The notes under the pieces: generated by a model
Told to the model about the DNA's origin: nothing
What the model saw: the letters and a program-made list of their open reading frames with translations, nothing else
Databases searched by the model: none
DNA from: Oscarella lobularis
Lineage: Eukaryota > Porifera > Homoscleromorpha > Homosclerophorida > Oscarellidae
NCBI RefSeq assembly: GCF_947507565.1
Contig: NC_089183.1
Location: 1,488,001-1,552,000, forward strand
DNA: 64,000 nucleotides
Reading direction: 5' to 3'
Shown: positions 63,886 through 64,000 of the stretch, in pieces
Position numbering within the stretch: the first letter of the stretch is position 1
Layout of the letters: every line of letters begins with the position of its first letter
Program-made: the position numbers and the translations under genes

Positions 63886-64000
63886 TTATTTCTTTATTTG
63901 TTAAGTTATTGATTTTTTTGGGCTTTTAGGTTGGGCTTTATTCTCTTCACGCTGAGTGGTTGGCTCGCGTGGACGACAACGAGGCTCTACACTTTTTGGC

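Overview
This is eukaryotic, animal-like DNA, not microbial. Coding pieces are split by very short GT/AG introns (47-56 bp is common, a few reach about 110 bp). Almost every recognisable protein is either a transposable-element protein or a metazoan-type domain (CAMSAP calponin-homology, THAP, a RAG1-N/RING-like zinc protein). The mix of DIRS, Penelope, Helitron with RPA, Helentron with OTU, PIF/Harbinger, Merlin, pogo, hAT and XPG-nuclease families, together with tiny introns, suggests an early-branching invertebrate such as a sponge or cnidarian. That placement is inference; no species marker is visible. The window is accessory, repeat-rich sequence with a few islands of probable host genes. 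Layout: 0-3 kb holds the 3' end of a piggyBac transposase and a decayed Ty3/gypsy pol on the minus strand. 3.5-6 kb holds an SNF2-like exon relic, a 12-bp minisatellite and a relic of an integrase-core transposase. 6.6-7.4 kb is an intact RAG1-N-like/RING reading frame. 8.2-10.2 kb is an XPG-like nuclease with a cysteine-rich tail. 10.7-11.9 kb is a PIF/Harbinger transposase. 12-15 kb holds an LTR-like copy and relics of Merlin, a DUF6589-type protein and another element protein. 15.2-17.7 kb is a non-LTR retrotransposon with a restriction-like endonuclease. 17.7-20.8 kb is the helicase and OTU part of a Helentron. 21.1-24 kb is a truncated DIRS element. 24.2-27.5 kb is satellite DNA, including an array whose units change orientation twice. 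27.5-30.4 kb is the 5' part (LTR-like sequence, gag, protease) of a Ty3/gypsy-type element. The centre (30.7-37 kb) holds decayed element fragments, tandem repeats, a multi-exon plus-strand locus, a CAMSAP-like CH-domain gene and, divergent from it, an unannotatable three-exon gene of 99 codons. 37-41.4 kb carries telomere-like repeats, then a Penelope-like element split by an 860-bp TA-flanked inverted-repeat insert. The Penelope copy is fused to a THAP domain, and a large Helitron (41.4 kb to beyond 48.7 kb, with Rep/helicase and an RPA-like protein) is inserted next to the THAP start. 50.4-52.1 kb is a complete but decayed pogo element with terminal inverted repeats. 52.3-53.7 kb is a BED-finger hAT transposase that is cut off exactly where a RecQ-helicase-bearing unit starts. 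A second, more decayed RecQ unit with the same 5' end and the same intron lies at 58.2-59.3 kb. 60.1-61.9 kb is a micro-exon gene whose upstream exons are duplicated at 34.1-35.0 kb. 62-64 kb is repeat-coded or palindromic-repeat DNA. Genes here do not form a pathway. They record layered insertions, each older element serving as target for a younger one. The best candidates for something undescribed are the RecQ-bearing repeat unit, the micro-exon gene pair and the small gene next to the CAMSAP locus. Several otherwise clean frames break only at short A-runs, so some 'pseudogene' calls could be read errors.
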